25,355 nt of DNA, from assembly GCA_964358175.1 (NCBI GenBank), contig CAYHOI010000016.1, forward strand, positions 1 through 25,355. The letters run 5' to 3'. Under the pieces are notes generated by a model that saw only the letters and a program-made list of their open reading frames with translations, had not been told where the DNA came from and made no database searches. Below, one piece after another: positions 25,327-25,355 of the stretch (its first letter is position 1; each line of letters begins with the position of its first letter). The DNA comes from CAYHOI01 sp964358175 (GTDB lineage: Bacteria; Margulisbacteria; Riflemargulisbacteria; GWF2-35-9). Position numbers and translations under genes: made by a program.

Positions 25327-25355
25327 TTTTGCAACTCCTCGCTTACTTACGCACA

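Overview
The window looks like chromosomal DNA of a bacterium with peptidoglycan, chemotaxis and probably c-di-AMP signalling. The gene run pgpH-ybeY-dgkA resembles the Firmicutes order. A DUF5693-like membrane protein beside murA points to Firmicutes or an uncultured phylum that shares these families, such as Margulisbacteria. I cannot place it more precisely: there is no rRNA or other strong marker here.

Left end (1-2714, + strand). A promoter-like TTGACA box, a perfect 12-bp CACGTG palindrome resembling a parS half-match and a strong intrinsic terminator lie upstream of a two-gene operon. The operon encodes a PEPCK-like P-loop protein (DUF4914-like) and a Cam-type gamma carbonic anhydrase.

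Centre (16950 down to 2807, - strand). Ten genes run in one direction, overlapping or nearly touching: prfB (with its programmed +1 frameshift), a DUF5693-like membrane protein, murA, pgpH, ybeY, dgkA, corC-like, pyrG, mutL and topA. They probably form one transcription unit that joins translation termination and rRNA maturation, envelope lipid and peptidoglycan precursor synthesis, c-di-AMP turnover, CTP synthesis, mismatch repair and DNA supercoiling.

Upstream of prfB (17029-17580, - strand) is a ParE/RelE-type toxin-antitoxin pair with its own promoter and a 7-bp inverted-repeat operator.

17620-21658 (- strand) is a sensory locus. A secreted NIT-domain-like protein ends in a strong terminator. 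A 205-bp element of serial hairpins bounded by 15-bp inverted repeats follows, and then a 922-aa methyl-accepting chemotaxis protein with about four HAMP units. A partial relative of the hairpin element lies at the left edge of the window.

21771-23968 (- strand) holds a DEAD-box RNA helicase followed by a SpoU-class RNA methyltransferase, a likely ribosome-assembly pair. At 24122-25300 (+ strand) is an AAA_14/DUF4143 ATPase whose promoter sits in a 40-bp, 17-bp-arm palindrome. Its predicted transcript is almost leaderless. A degenerate 27-bp repeat occurs near both ends of the window. No tRNA, rRNA, CRISPR array or transposase was seen.
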